Assembly: GCA_963972255.1 (NCBI GenBank)
Contig: CAXATO010000008.1
Span: 1-64,000 of the forward strand
DNA: 64,000 bases
Source of the DNA: UBA1479 sp002706405
GTDB lineage: Bacteria; Pseudomonadota; Alphaproteobacteria; Rhodospirillales; Casp-alpha2
Direction of reading: 5' to 3'
The notes beneath the pieces are model-generated. The model was not told where the DNA came from and searched no databases. It saw only the letters and a list, made by a program, of their open reading frames with translations. Positions 16,989 through 25,736 of this stretch are shown in pieces. The translations under genes were made by a program, and so were the position numbers. Each line of letters starts with the position of its first letter. Position 1 is the stretch's first letter.

Positions 16989-17602
16989 GCCTTCTCCAGA
17001 AAATTGCCCAGCAGCGTCAGGCCTGCCTGTTGGCTTTTTTCCGGGTGAAACTGGGTGCCGAACACGCTGCCTTTCTGGACCGCAGCGGTGAAGGCGCCCC
17101 CGTAATCGCAGGTCCCGACCTGGGATCCGTCGGGCGGGGTTTCCATGCGGTAGGTATGAACGAAGTAGAACAGCGATTGATCGGCGATGCCGTCGAACAG
17201 AATGCAGTCGGGGTTGGTCTGGGCCAGGTCGTTCCAGCCGACATGAGGAACCCGCAGCGTGGCGTCAGAGGGCTGAAGGCGGGTCACGGGGGCATCGATC
17301 CATCCCAGGCCCGGTGTATGGCCGAATTCCTCGCTGCTGCGTCCCAGAAGCTGAAAACCAAGGCAGATGCCCAGGATCGGCTTGCGCTGCTGGATGACAA
17401 GATCGTTGAGGATGTCGATCAGGCCCCGGTCCGCCAAATTGGCCATACCGTCGGGAAAGGCGCCGACGCCGGGCAGGATCAGCTTGTCGGTTGCCGCGAG
17501 CGTGTCCGCATCCGAGGTGATGGTTGCTTCAAAGCCCAGTTTGGAGACGGCCCCGGCAACCGATGTCAGGTTGCCGAGGCCGTAATCTACAATCCCGATC
17601 AT
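16985..17602 (-). CDS. HisH-like glutamine amidotransferase subunit
   Basis: 205 aa, class I glutaminase. The nucleophile is Cys80 in GICLGFQ, and the His/Glu pair lies in FHPEKS (186-190). PGVGAFPDGM forms part of the oxyanion/interface region. It supplies ammonia from glutamine, most likely to the HisF-like/PseA pair immediately downstream rather than to histidine synthesis, because no other his genes are present. The start ATG follows the epimerase stop by 53 bp. Confidence 0.88.
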   Translation of the reverse strand: MIGIVDYGLGNLTSVAGAVSKLGFEATITSDADTLAATDKLILPGVGAFPDGMANLADRGLIDILNDLVIQQRKPILGICLGFQLLGRSSEEFGHTPGLGWIDAPVTRLQPSDATLRVPHVGWNDLAQTNPDCILFDGIADQSLFYFVHTYRMETPPDGSQVGTCDYGGAFTAAVQKGSVFGTQFHPEKSQQAGLTLLGNFLEKA

Positions 17603-17655
17603 GGTTCCGGTCAGTTAAGATGGGCCAGACGGCCCGAAGGGTTTCGGTTCCCGCC

Positions 17656-18744
17656 CTAGGACAGGTTGGCGCCCATCTTAGCCTGCACCCGTTCCCATTG
17701 CTCGACATACCATTCGCAATAGCGCCGATAGCCGGCTTCAAGCGACCACTTGGCTTCGAAGTTCAGGTGTTCCTTGGCGCGGGCCGTCGACAGGGTCCCG
17801 CGGATGGGCTTGATCTTATCGCGCGGGACTTCGCGGAGCTCGGCCGAAGGAACGACATCCTTCACGATGTTGGCGAGTTCCAGGATGGTCCGGGCATTGC
17901 CATAGGTGATGTTGAAGGTATGGGAGGCCCCGGGCACGCTTTCCACGGCCATGGAGCGGATGATGCCATCCACCAGGTCGAGGATATAAGTAAAGTCCAG
18001 GCGCCCGTCGCCACCGCCTTCGAGCATCAGGGGTTTGCCCATCAGCGCGTTCTCGATGAAAGCCTGGCTGACGCGGCGGGAGATGCAGCGTTCGCCATAC
18101 AAAGCGGACGGTCGGATGATCGCCACGTTCAGGCCGTACTGTTCGTTGTAGGTGCGGACCAGACGTTCGCCCATGAACTTGGTATTGGCGTAAATGCCAT
18201 AGGGTTGCGGGCGCACGCTTTCGTCGACGGTTTGGGTCTTGAAGTCGCCGTAGACGGTCGACGACGACATGAACACGACCTGGTTCACGTCGTCGGGGCG
18301 CAGCTGCGTGTATTCCAGAACGTTGCGCAGCGTAATCAGCTGCAAATCGAAGCAGTGACCCGGCACTTTCTTTGCCTCAACGGCGCTGGAAATGGCGGCC
18401 AAGTGCACGATCTTGGTCGGAGAGAAGGAGCGCAGGGAATTTTCCAGATCAATCATGGAACGCGCATCCGCGTTCGCGATCTCGACGCCGGCGTCGCGCA
18501 GCATTTCAAAACGTTGGCGAAGGAAGTTGAAATTCAGTTCCCGGCGGAAAGGATCGATTTCCATATCCGAGACATTGGCCAGAAGGTTGTTCTGCATCAG
18601 ATTATCGATGAGCAGAACCTTGGCGCCGTATTCTCGCAGGCCAAGGGCGAGGTTGTGGCCGATAAAGCCCGCGCCACCGACAAGCGCGACCCGCTCACCG
18701 GTCAAGGCAGTTTTAATCGCTTCGGGAGTCAGGACTGCAGACAT
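17656..18744 (-). CDS. NAD-dependent epimerase/dehydratase (extended SDR)
   Basis: 362 aa. The Rossmann motif GGAGFIG is at 23-29, the catalytic YANTK (YxxxK) at 185-189, and MSSSTVYG supplies the Ser/Thr. These enzymes 4,6-dehydrate or epimerise nucleotide sugars and commonly start dideoxy-sugar and nonulosonic-acid pathways. The sugar substrate is not evident. Start: ATG with AGGAGA 6 bases upstream. A 272-bp gap with two palindromes precedes it, so it is probably the first gene of a separate transcription unit with hisH, hisF and genes down to 7884. Confidence 0.88.
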   Translation of the reverse strand: MSAVLTPEAIKTALTGERVALVGGAGFIGHNLALGLREYGAKVLLIDNLMQNNLLANVSDMEIDPFRRELNFNFLRQRFEMLRDAGVEIANADARSMIDLENSLRSFSPTKIVHLAAISSAVEAKKVPGHCFDLQLITLRNVLEYTQLRPDDVNQVVFMSSSTVYGDFKTQTVDESVRPQPYGIYANTKFMGERLVRTYNEQYGLNVAIIRPSALYGERCISRRVSQAFIENALMGKPLMLEGGGDGRLDFTYILDLVDGIIRSMAVESVPGASHTFNITYGNARTILELANIVKDVVPSAELREVPRDKIKPIRGTLSTARAKEHLNFEAKWSLEAGYRRYCEWYVEQWERVQAKMGANLS

Positions 18745-18858
18745 GATGGTCTCCTCTTTCTGAGCCGTCGCCGCCGTTTCTCGGAGGCCAAAGCGGCACG
18801 GGCACACACGGGGTTCACCGGCATTTGTCCCAGTATCGCTTTACGGGCTCTTAGGCTA

Positions 18859-18873
18859 TCACGATATTCGTGA
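18859..18873. promoter_or_regulatory. Perfect palindrome upstream of the epimerase
   Basis: TCACGA-TAT-TCGTGA is a perfect 6-bp inverted repeat in the 272-bp gap, 115 bp upstream of the epimerase start. It has the size of an operator half-site pair. The regulator is unknown. Confidence 0.45.
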
Positions 18874-18918
18874 ATCCTTAAAGCCTTGTTAATCATCAAA
18901 CGCCGGCGGGAAATTGTC

Positions 18919-18934
18919 TGTGACGCTTGTCACG
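18919..18934. promoter_or_regulatory. CRP/FNR-family-like site upstream of the epimerase
   Basis: TGTGA-CGCTTG-TCACG differs from the CRP consensus TGTGA-N6-TCACA by one base. It lies 175 bp upstream of the epimerase ATG and 46 bp from the palindrome at 18859. Binding by a CRP-type regulator is inferred from the match only. Confidence 0.45.
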
Positions 18935-19016
18935 TACAGATTTCAAAGGATTTGACGCAGGCCGGTCGGGTCTGTCGGTGAATTTTCGGGCCGCTTCAAA
19001 CGGTTGGATGCCTCCG

Positions 19017-20174
19017 CTAAGACCGTCGCATCGTTTCTGCGATCTCCGCCATGCAACTGATGATGTCTTCCATGTCCTTGACGCCCAGATGCGGGCCGCA
19101 GGGCAGGGCGATGGCGTTGTCGGCGATGACCGTCGCCCCGGGGAAGCCGTTCGCGTCGTAACCGAATTTGTCCCGGTAGTAGCGCAGGCGTCCGATAGGG
19201 TGCGGGTAGTAGATCGAGGTGCCGACGCCCCGTTCGTTCAATGCCAGCGCAATATCGTTGCGCTTGGCCGCCAGAACCCCCTCCAGAAGCATGGTGACGC
19301 AGTAGAAGCTGGATTTCAGGCGGTCTTCGCCGCTGTCCAGCACGCGCACGCCCTCGATGGCGTTCAAGCCCGACTGCAGGGCGCGGAAGTTGGCTTCACG
19401 CATGCGCATGATATCGGGCAGGCGGGTCAGCTGCACTCGGCCGAGGGCGGCCTGCATTTCCGACATGCGGTAGTTCATGCCCAGGCCCTTGACGTCGTAA
19501 AGCCCCGGCACCTTGGGACCGGGGCCCGAGCGGTCGTAGTTGAAGGCGCGGAATTCACCGATGCGTTTCACCGTTTCCGGGTCCTTGGAGACCAGCATAC
19601 CGCCTTCGCCGCAGGTGATGTGCTTGACCGGATAAAAGGAATAACAGCCCGTGTGCCCGAACAGGCCGACATGGGTGCCGTCGATCCGCGCTTCGACCGC
19701 CAGCGCGCAATCCTCCACCACTTTCAAGCCGTGCTTTTCCGCCAAGGCCATGACCTTCACCATGTCGATGGGGATGCCCACGTAATGGACGATGCCGATG
19801 GCTTTGGTCCTGGGCGTGATCTTGGCGGCCATGTCGTCCAGGTCCATGTTGCCGGACGTGAGTTCGCTGTCCACGAACACGGGCGTGGCGCCGGTCAGTG
19901 CCACCGCATGGGCGGTCGCGACATGGGTCATGGCGGGCAGCAGGACCTCGTCCCCCGGGCCGACGCCCAGATCGATCCAGGACAGATGCAGGGACGCCAT
20001 GCAGCTGGAGGTGGATACGGCGTGGCCGCTGCCCATCATCTTGGCGAAGCCGTCCTCAAAGGCGTGGCAGTTGGGGCCGTGGGTCAGGATGTGCCCGGAC
20101 AGCACCTCCATCACCGCGTCGCGCTCAAGGTCGTCGATCCAGGGGCGTCCGAAGGGAATATCCAGCTTGGTCAT
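19017..20174 (-). CDS. DegT/DnrJ/EryC1/StrS aminotransferase (copy 2)
   Basis: 385 aa. The catalytic Lys is K184 in SFYPVKHITCGEGGM and the PLP-ring Asp is in VVEDCALAVEA. STSSCMASLHLSWIDLG forms the phosphate-binding region. It is a sugar aminotransferase of the PseC/LegC/WecE class; the exact substrate is unknown. It is quite different in sequence from the first DegT enzyme, so it probably acts on another intermediate. The start ATG overlaps the oxidoreductase stop (ATGA). It is the last gene before the 272-bp gap. Confidence 0.9.
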   Translation of the reverse strand: MTKLDIPFGRPWIDDLERDAVMEVLSGHILTHGPNCHAFEDGFAKMMGSGHAVSTSSCMASLHLSWIDLGVGPGDEVLLPAMTHVATAHAVALTGATPVFVDSELTSGNMDLDDMAAKITPRTKAIGIVHYVGIPIDMVKVMALAEKHGLKVVEDCALAVEARIDGTHVGLFGHTGCYSFYPVKHITCGEGGMLVSKDPETVKRIGEFRAFNYDRSGPGPKVPGLYDVKGLGMNYRMSEMQAALGRVQLTRLPDIMRMREANFRALQSGLNAIEGVRVLDSGEDRLKSSFYCVTMLLEGVLAAKRNDIALALNERGVGTSIYYPHPIGRLRYYRDKFGYDANGFPGATVIADNAIALPCGPHLGVKDMEDIISCMAEIAETMRRS

Positions 20175-21193
20175 GGTTTCCGTCCTGATGGGGTGTAGGG
20201 CCTAATGGGTTGGGGCGATCCGTCGCGATGCGCCTGGTCGGCGGCGGCGATGACGCGGATCAGGTCGAATTCCCGTTCTGCCGCCGGGGCCGGGTCGGCG
20301 CCCGATTGGATGGCCCGGATGAAATCGGGGATCAGCACGCCCTTACCGTCGGGCAGGGGAGCAAGGTCCAGCTTCTCCGCCCGCGCGCCGTCCGTGCGGC
20401 TGCGAAACAGGCGGGGGCCCTGATCGTCGTAAATGAAGGTCGCCTTGGTCCCGAACAGGCGGATCACGTGATGATGCGGATGGACGCAGCCGAAATTGGC
20501 GGTGATGCGGCCGACGGCGCCGGAGGCAAAGGTGAAGGTGGCGGCCATGAAGTCGTCGTATTGGAACCCGGTGCCCCGGGTCGCGATCTTCGACCCAAGG
20601 GTCGAGACGGCCGCCGGCGTCTCGCCCATCAGCCACAGCATCAGGTCGATGATATGCACGCCGCCGCCTTCCATCACCGAATAGTCGGGCACGTCCTTGC
20701 GCCAGCCTTCGGTGATCTTTTCCAGGCGGCCATAAAGATAATCGCCGTCAAAGGCATATATCTCGCCGAAGGTGCCGGCGGCGATGACATCCTTCAGCCA
20801 GCCATAGACAGGAGCGCTGCGGAGCACCAGGTTCGAGCGCAGATGCGGCCTGCCGGCCTTGTCCCAACGGGCGGCGATTTCATCCACTTCCGCTGCCGTC
20901 CGGCACAAGGGCTTTTCCACGAAAACATGCTTTCCGGCATCCATCGCCCGGCAAACCTCGCCGTAATGCAGGTGGTCGAAGGTGGCGATGGAGACGGCGT
21001 CGAGGTCCGGATCGGCCAGGATCTGATCATAGCTTTCCGCCACCTGCCCTTGGCCGAGATCGCGGGCGACCTGCGTGGCTTTGGAGGCGTCCAGGTCGTA
21101 AAGCCAGGTGACCTGTGTGCCGGGGGCAGCGGCGAAGGCGCGGGCATGTTGTTCACCCACCCCCAATCCGACGACGGCGACGTTGATACTCAA
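20171..21193 (-). CDS. Gfo/Idh/MocA-family sugar oxidoreductase (second copy)
   Basis: 340 aa. The Rossmann motif VAVVGLGVGEQHARAF lies at the very N-terminus; HVFVEKPLCRTAAEVDEI holds the EKP motif; MEGGGVHIIDLMLWLMGE is the catalytic-helix region with its His/Asp. The start is a TTG (21191-21193) that overlaps the upstream TGA. No ATG or GTG lies between it and the Rossmann motif, so the start is well constrained. It probably works with the adjacent DegT and SpsF-like enzymes on one sugar. Confidence 0.87.
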   Translation of the reverse strand: MSINVAVVGLGVGEQHARAFAAAPGTQVTWLYDLDASKATQVARDLGQGQVAESYDQILADPDLDAVSIATFDHLHYGEVCRAMDAGKHVFVEKPLCRTAAEVDEIAARWDKAGRPHLRSNLVLRSAPVYGWLKDVIAAGTFGEIYAFDGDYLYGRLEKITEGWRKDVPDYSVMEGGGVHIIDLMLWLMGETPAAVSTLGSKIATRGTGFQYDDFMAATFTFASGAVGRITANFGCVHPHHHVIRLFGTKATFIYDDQGPRLFRSRTDGARAEKLDLAPLPDGKGVLIPDFIRAIQSGADPAPAAEREFDLIRVIAAADQAHRDGSPQPIRPYTPSGRKP

Positions 21194-21927
21194 TACGGGA
21201 TACCCCCACTCATCGTTGGCGTGTTTCGGTCCAAAAGCTCGGGCCGGCGTTCGGCGAGGGCTTCCAGTTCCTTGACGCCGAAGTAGGGTGTTTCCGGATA
21301 GAGAATGTCGAAAATCTGGCTGATCCGGCGATAATCCGGTTCAGTGTCGAGAAGGCATTTCAGGTGGTTGCGGTCCGGTTTTCGGTAGATGCGCAAGGCC
21401 GGAAACCGGTCCGGCTGGCGGGTGAAGAACGGCAACATGTTTTCCCGTTCCTTCGGGTCGATCGCTTCGCGGTCGATGGCGCGCAGGGCATCGACCGCAA
21501 TCACTTGCGACTCCACGCCTTCCGGATAGCCGGAATCGTTCGGATAGAGCGCCCAGGCGACGCCGGTGTTCAAATAGGCATGGATTAGGCCTTCGGCGAG
21601 GTTGGGGTCCGTCGCCGGGCAGTCGCCCCACATGCGAACGAGCGCATCCGCCCCCGTCGCTTCTGCGGCCATCAGAAAGCGGACCACAAGGTCGTCGTCG
21701 GGACCGCGCACGATCTTGATTTGCGGATAGGCGGCGGCGGCCTCGGCGATAGGGTCGTGGGCGGCGCCTTCGGGAAGGGCCAGGACAAGATCGTCCAAAC
21801 GAGAGATGCGCAGTGCGCGATCGAACAGGTGATGGATTACCGGTCGCCCCGCAAGCGGCAAGACGGCCTTTCTTTTGAGCCGGATGGACGTAAGCCGCGC
21901 TTGGATAATGCCGACGACTCTGGTCAT
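21190..21927 (-). CDS. SpsF-like cytidylyltransferase (copy 3, degenerate signature)
   Basis: 245 aa, related to copies 1 and 2: VVGIIQARLTSIRLKRKAVL at the N-terminus, VRMWGDCPATDPNLAE with the metal-binding Asp, and an ERENMLPFFTRQPDRFPALR region. The usual RLPGKVL of the nucleotide-binding loop is changed to RLKRKAVL, losing Pro-Gly, so nucleotide use may differ or be weakened. It follows asnB by 37 bp and overlaps the oxidoreductase downstream. Confidence 0.78.
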   Translation of the reverse strand: MTRVVGIIQARLTSIRLKRKAVLPLAGRPVIHHLFDRALRISRLDDLVLALPEGAAHDPIAEAAAAYPQIKIVRGPDDDLVVRFLMAAEATGADALVRMWGDCPATDPNLAEGLIHAYLNTGVAWALYPNDSGYPEGVESQVIAVDALRAIDREAIDPKERENMLPFFTRQPDRFPALRIYRKPDRNHLKCLLDTEPDYRRISQIFDILYPETPYFGVKELEALAERRPELLDRNTPTMSGGIPY

Positions 21928-21964
21928 GGACAGGCACTCGATTTCGGCAACAGGTACCCGCTCA

Positions 21965-23812
21965 TCAGATTGAGCCCCCTTGTTGGTCGAGGAAAATACG
22001 CGCGGAAATAAAGCTGAACAAGAATTTAGAAAAGCTGTTCGATGTCATGTCCTGGTGCAGGAACCCCTCGAATTTGTCCCTGTCGATCAAGTCGAAGATC
22101 GGCCCGGGGGCCAGCAGGCGGTCGCGGGTGTCCTTGTCGGTGCGGTCGACGAGCGAGTTGATCGAGGCGTTGAACCCGCGCTTGCGCTTGTCCAGCCGCA
22201 CTTGATCCGGCACCAGCCCTGCGCCGGACTGGCGCAGCAGCAGCTTGGCGAAGCCGTCGCCGATCAGGTATTCGGAGGGCACGTTGTAGAGAAATTCAAC
22301 AAGGTGGCGGTCCAGGAAGGGAGAGCGGTTCTCCACCGACCAGCGCATGGAATTGCAGTCGTCTTCGTGCAGGATGACGGGGATCGCTTCCGCGAACAGT
22401 TCGTTCATCATGCGGTTGCGCAGAAGCTCCCGGGTAAATTCCGTTTCCTCGAAATCCTCATGGAAGGGCTGGGCCAGGAGGCTTTCAAAGAAATCCTGGT
22501 CGAGCGTGATATGTCCGCGCTGGCTGGGATCGCGGACGAAGGTCATGGGATCCTGCAGCAGTGGGTTCTGCACATGGGCCCCGAACCCGCCTTTCCAATC
22601 GGACAGCAGGGTTTCAAAATCGACCGTGGAATCGATTTGCGAGCGCCGCCACATCTGGGCCAGCCACATGGAATAATGATCGTAGTATCCGGTGTAGATC
22701 TCATCGGCCCCGGTGCCCGAAACGGCGACCTTGTAGCCGGTGTCGTGGATCGCTTCCGACAGGAATGAATGGACGTAGTAACTGATGGTCGCCACGGGCG
22801 CGTCGTGATAGGCGACGATGTCTTCCATGCGCTCGAAGAAGCCCTCCGTCGACGTGCGCGTCACGTGATGACCGCAGCCGAGGGCATCGACCATGGCGGT
22901 GATGTTGGCGCTTTCGTCGTAGCGTTCATCGGCATCGATGATCGAAAAGCAATGGATGTCCGCACCCAGCTTTTTCGCGGCGATGGCCGCGAGCGTCGCG
23001 GAATCGACGCCGCCCGACAAGCAGAACGCCACCGGCACGTCGGCCCGCAGCCGCAGTTCGACCGAGCGGAACAGCCGTTCACGGGCTTCCTCAAGGGCGC
23101 CCGCCGCCGACATGGGCCGGGGGATGTGCTTGAGCTGCCAGTAGAATTCCGGTCGCGACAGGACGGGAGAGGACAGCGTCAGATAGGTTGAGGGCGGCAA
23201 TTCGAACACGCCGTCGAAGAAGGTGTCGCCCGATTTATAGAGCGATTTGTAGCCGAGGGTCAGATAACGCAGGACCTGGGTCTGGTTGACCGGCGGGGCT
23301 TCCCCGGCCAGGGCCGCCAGGGTCTTGACCTCTGACGCGAAATGCAGAACGCCACCCCGCGGCCAAAGATAGAGCGGCTTTTCCCCGAAACGGTCGCGGC
23401 ACAATGTCAGCGTGCCGGCCTGGGTGTCCGCGATGGCGAAGGCCCACATGCCTTCCAGGCGGTCCAGGGCATCCGGCCCCCACTGACGCCAGGCGGCGAC
23501 CAGAACTTCCGTGTCGGAGGCCGTTTTGAACCGGTGGCCCAGGGCCTCCAGCTCGGTCTTAACCTCGAGGTAGTTGTAGATTTCCCCGTTGTAGGAAATG
23601 ACCAGCCCGTCCCGTTCGAACGGTTGATCGGCGCGGGCGTCCAGATCGATGATCGACAGCCGCGTGTGCAACAGGGCAGCCTTTTGTGCGCCCAGGTCGA
23701 GGACGCGATGGCCCGACGCGTCGGGGCCGCGCCGTGCCATGGTCGAAAGGGCGCCGGCGATACGGCCGGTGTCCGGCACGGTCGGGCCGAGGGTTCCTGC
23801 AATTCCGCACAT
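21965..23812 (-). CDS. Asparagine-synthase-type amidotransferase (AsnB family)
   Basis: 615 aa. Cys2 (MCGIAG) is the N-terminal glutaminase nucleophile, with RLSIIDL and NGEIYNY completing the class II glutaminase site. The synthase domain has the ATP-PPi loop SGGVDS (266-271). In surface-glycan clusters AsnB homologues often amidate uronic or nonulosonic acid carboxylates instead of making asparagine. Which applies here cannot be read directly. It lies 19 bp after the formyltransferase-like gene. Confidence 0.9.
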   Translation of the reverse strand: MCGIAGTLGPTVPDTGRIAGALSTMARRGPDASGHRVLDLGAQKAALLHTRLSIIDLDARADQPFERDGLVISYNGEIYNYLEVKTELEALGHRFKTASDTEVLVAAWRQWGPDALDRLEGMWAFAIADTQAGTLTLCRDRFGEKPLYLWPRGGVLHFASEVKTLAALAGEAPPVNQTQVLRYLTLGYKSLYKSGDTFFDGVFELPPSTYLTLSSPVLSRPEFYWQLKHIPRPMSAAGALEEARERLFRSVELRLRADVPVAFCLSGGVDSATLAAIAAKKLGADIHCFSIIDADERYDESANITAMVDALGCGHHVTRTSTEGFFERMEDIVAYHDAPVATISYYVHSFLSEAIHDTGYKVAVSGTGADEIYTGYYDHYSMWLAQMWRRSQIDSTVDFETLLSDWKGGFGAHVQNPLLQDPMTFVRDPSQRGHITLDQDFFESLLAQPFHEDFEETEFTRELLRNRMMNELFAEAIPVILHEDDCNSMRWSVENRSPFLDRHLVEFLYNVPSEYLIGDGFAKLLLRQSGAGLVPDQVRLDKRKRGFNASINSLVDRTDKDTRDRLLAPGPIFDLIDRDKFEGFLHQDMTSNSFSKFLFSFISARIFLDQQGGSI

Positions 23813-23831
23813 GTTCCGGGCTGTCCTTGGC

Positions 23832-24539
23832 TTAACTGCCCGCCCGATGGGCGTACTGCGAGAGGCAATAATCCTTCAATACCGCTGGCATCGGCGTATA
23901 GACCTTGCCGAGCTGCTGCAGGCGGGAGACTGAGAGCATGCCCCCGCTGTCGAAGAACGTGAGAACCTTTCCCATGCCCGCGATGTAGCCGTCGGTAACC
24001 GCGCGGCGCAGACCGGCAAGGGGCGTATCAGGCGGCAGGACGAGCGGCGTGCTCGCCAGGACCGAACCACTGTTGGGCTCGAGGGCCGCATACTGAACGA
24101 TGCATTCAAGGCGGCTTTCGTCACCATGATAGACGGCCCATAGGTGCGTATCCTCGCCGCGGTAGTCCTGAGGGTTGCCGGGATGGAGAACGAGGGCACG
24201 GGTCTCCATCATGTCGATGACCGCAGCGCCCACCGGGCCGGCGTTCAGGGAAATCACGACATCGGGCTTGAGGCTTTTCAGCACGACGGCGGCTTCGTCG
24301 CCTTTCATGTCGGGAACCGCATGCGTCGGGGCGAAATCCGCGAGGGCAGGGAGGGGGCCGCCGAACCAGGCGGCGGTCTCGAAGTCTGCCTGGTCGTCAT
24401 CGAGATGATGGGCGGTGGCAAATGGCACCGCCGGCGGTGCCGTCCGTACCAGGATGCCGCACAGGTCATAGCGCGCCGTCAGGCTGCCGGCGCAACGCAG
24501 GGCGGGCGGGCAGTCAGTGGTGAGTAGGGCGATGCGCAT
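23832..24539 (-). CDS. Formyltransferase-fold protein
   Basis: 235 aa. The core VVISLNAGPVGAAVIDMMET, followed by LVLHPGNPQDYRGEDTHLWA, matches the formyl-transferase family. There Asn, His and Asp (N...HPSxxPxxRG) carry the reaction. The N-terminal MRIALLTTDCPPALRCAG fits the start of the Rossmann-like fold. In sugar clusters such enzymes put a formyl group on amino-sugars using formyl-THF. The protein is short and the HPS Ser is replaced by Gly, so activity is uncertain. It lies 8 bp after neuB. Confidence 0.7.
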   Translation of the reverse strand: MRIALLTTDCPPALRCAGSLTARYDLCGILVRTAPPAVPFATAHHLDDDQADFETAAWFGGPLPALADFAPTHAVPDMKGDEAAVVLKSLKPDVVISLNAGPVGAAVIDMMETRALVLHPGNPQDYRGEDTHLWAVYHGDESRLECIVQYAALEPNSGSVLASTPLVLPPDTPLAGLRRAVTDGYIAGMGKVLTFFDSGGMLSVSRLQQLGKVYTPMPAVLKDYCLSQYAHRAGS

Positions 24540-24547
24540 GAGCTCCG

Positions 24548-25555
24548 TCAGCCGTTTTCAAAGTGTTCGGGGCGGATCATTTCGCCGCCGGCCACCGCTT
24601 GGGTCAGCTTGCGGGCCAGGATATCCCTCTCCCGGCCGGGGGCCAAGCCGCCGCCGGGACGCAGCCAGACGATATCGTCGGCGCTGATGACATGGCCTGC
24701 GGGCAGGTCGCGGACCGCCGCAATGGATCGCCGCACCGGTGTGACCAGATCCTCCTCGCAGGCGAGGCAACCAAGGGCGCCGTCGCCGGCCATGTCCTCG
24801 ACAAGTCGGATGCGTTGGACAAGCCGGGCCATGTCCTCGGGGTCGGCGGACAATTGATGGTCGCGGAAGTCGGAATAGTCGTTGGCCAGGGTGAAGTGCT
24901 TTTCGACGACACGTGCCCCCATGGCGACGGCGGCGACGGCCGCGTCCAGGCCCATGGTGTGGTCCGAATAGCCGATGGTTTGATCGGGGAAGGCCGACGT
25001 CAGGGACCGGATGGCATTCAGGTTGGCCTGTTCGGGCGGCGCCGGATAACTGACGACGCAATGAAGCAGCGCCAGGTCCTGTGCCGCGCCCGTGTCGGAC
25101 CAGATCGCGGATACCCGGTCAACCGCTTCCTGAATGTCGGCCTGGCCGGAAATGCCGGTGGAGATGATCATCGGCTTGCCGCTTTCGGCGCAGCATTCGA
25201 TGAGCGGCCAAAACGTGTTGTCCCCTGACGCGATTTTCAGCGCATCGACGATGGTCGCGAGGAACCGGGCGCTGTCCAGGTCGAGCGGCGTGGAGAAGAA
25301 CATCAGGCCTTTGGCCCTGGCCCGCTCCGCCAGTTCGGCGAACTGATCGAAGCTGAGCTGGAATTTCTGTAGCCGCGCGAAACGTGCCGGGTCCGTGGGG
25401 GCGGTAAATTTCTCGGCGATGAAGGTCTGGAACTTGACCGCATCCACGCCCGCTTCGGCGGCCCGATCCACCATCTCGCAAGCCACGCCGAAGTCGCCTT
25501 CGTGGTTGTTGCCCACTTCGGCGATGATCAAGGTCCGTGTCAGGTCTTTGAACAA
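24548..25555 (-). CDS. NeuB-family nonulosonic acid synthase
   Basis: 335 aa. IIAEVGNNHEGD opens the TIM barrel, VDAVKFQTF and FFSTPLDLDSARFL follow, and IGYSDHTMGLDAAVAAVAMG and VVEKHFTL carry the metal and substrate residues. A C-terminal SAF/antifreeze-like domain (residues 275-335, VRRSIAAVRDLPAGHVISAD) caps the site. The enzyme condenses PEP with a hexosamine to give sialic, legionaminic or pseudaminic acid. The variant cannot be told from the sequence. Start: TTG (25553-25555) with GGAG 8 bases upstream; no ATG precedes the conserved motif. It is the first gene of the cluster, divergent from 25737. Confidence 0.92.
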   Translation of the reverse strand: MFKDLTRTLIIAEVGNNHEGDFGVACEMVDRAAEAGVDAVKFQTFIAEKFTAPTDPARFARLQKFQLSFDQFAELAERARAKGLMFFSTPLDLDSARFLATIVDALKIASGDNTFWPLIECCAESGKPMIISTGISGQADIQEAVDRVSAIWSDTGAAQDLALLHCVVSYPAPPEQANLNAIRSLTSAFPDQTIGYSDHTMGLDAAVAAVAMGARVVEKHFTLANDYSDFRDHQLSADPEDMARLVQRIRLVEDMAGDGALGCLACEEDLVTPVRRSIAAVRDLPAGHVISADDIVWLRPGGGLAPGRERDILARKLTQAVAGGEMIRPEHFENG

Positions 25556-25736
25556 ACCCGTGCTCCAATCTTTTTCCAGGCAGCAGGTGACATTGAAAGC
25601 GATCGCCCGCGTTCCGCGCGGATGTGTCCAAAATATGGGTGAAGGCTTAATGATCCATTTAAACGCCCGGTTAACCGAGTCTTAGCGCTTTGGCTAATAA
25701 TGTCACTCGGATGCATCTCTTTTGTGGAGGCACGAT
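25556..25736. promoter_or_regulatory. Divergent promoter region between neuB and the PhyH-like gene
   Basis: This 181-bp gap contains three TTAA-bearing blocks, at about 25647, 25658 and 25671. The last sits in the perfect palindrome CGGTTAACCG (25668-25677). The spacing between TTAA blocks is 8 rather than the 7 of a CtrA site, so I do not call CtrA. It must hold promoters for both flanking genes. Confidence 0.4.

Noticed and set aside
25640..25685. CtrA sites in the neuB/dioxygenase gap
   Set aside because: TTAA blocks are 8 bp apart rather than the 7 required; only the palindrome is reported.
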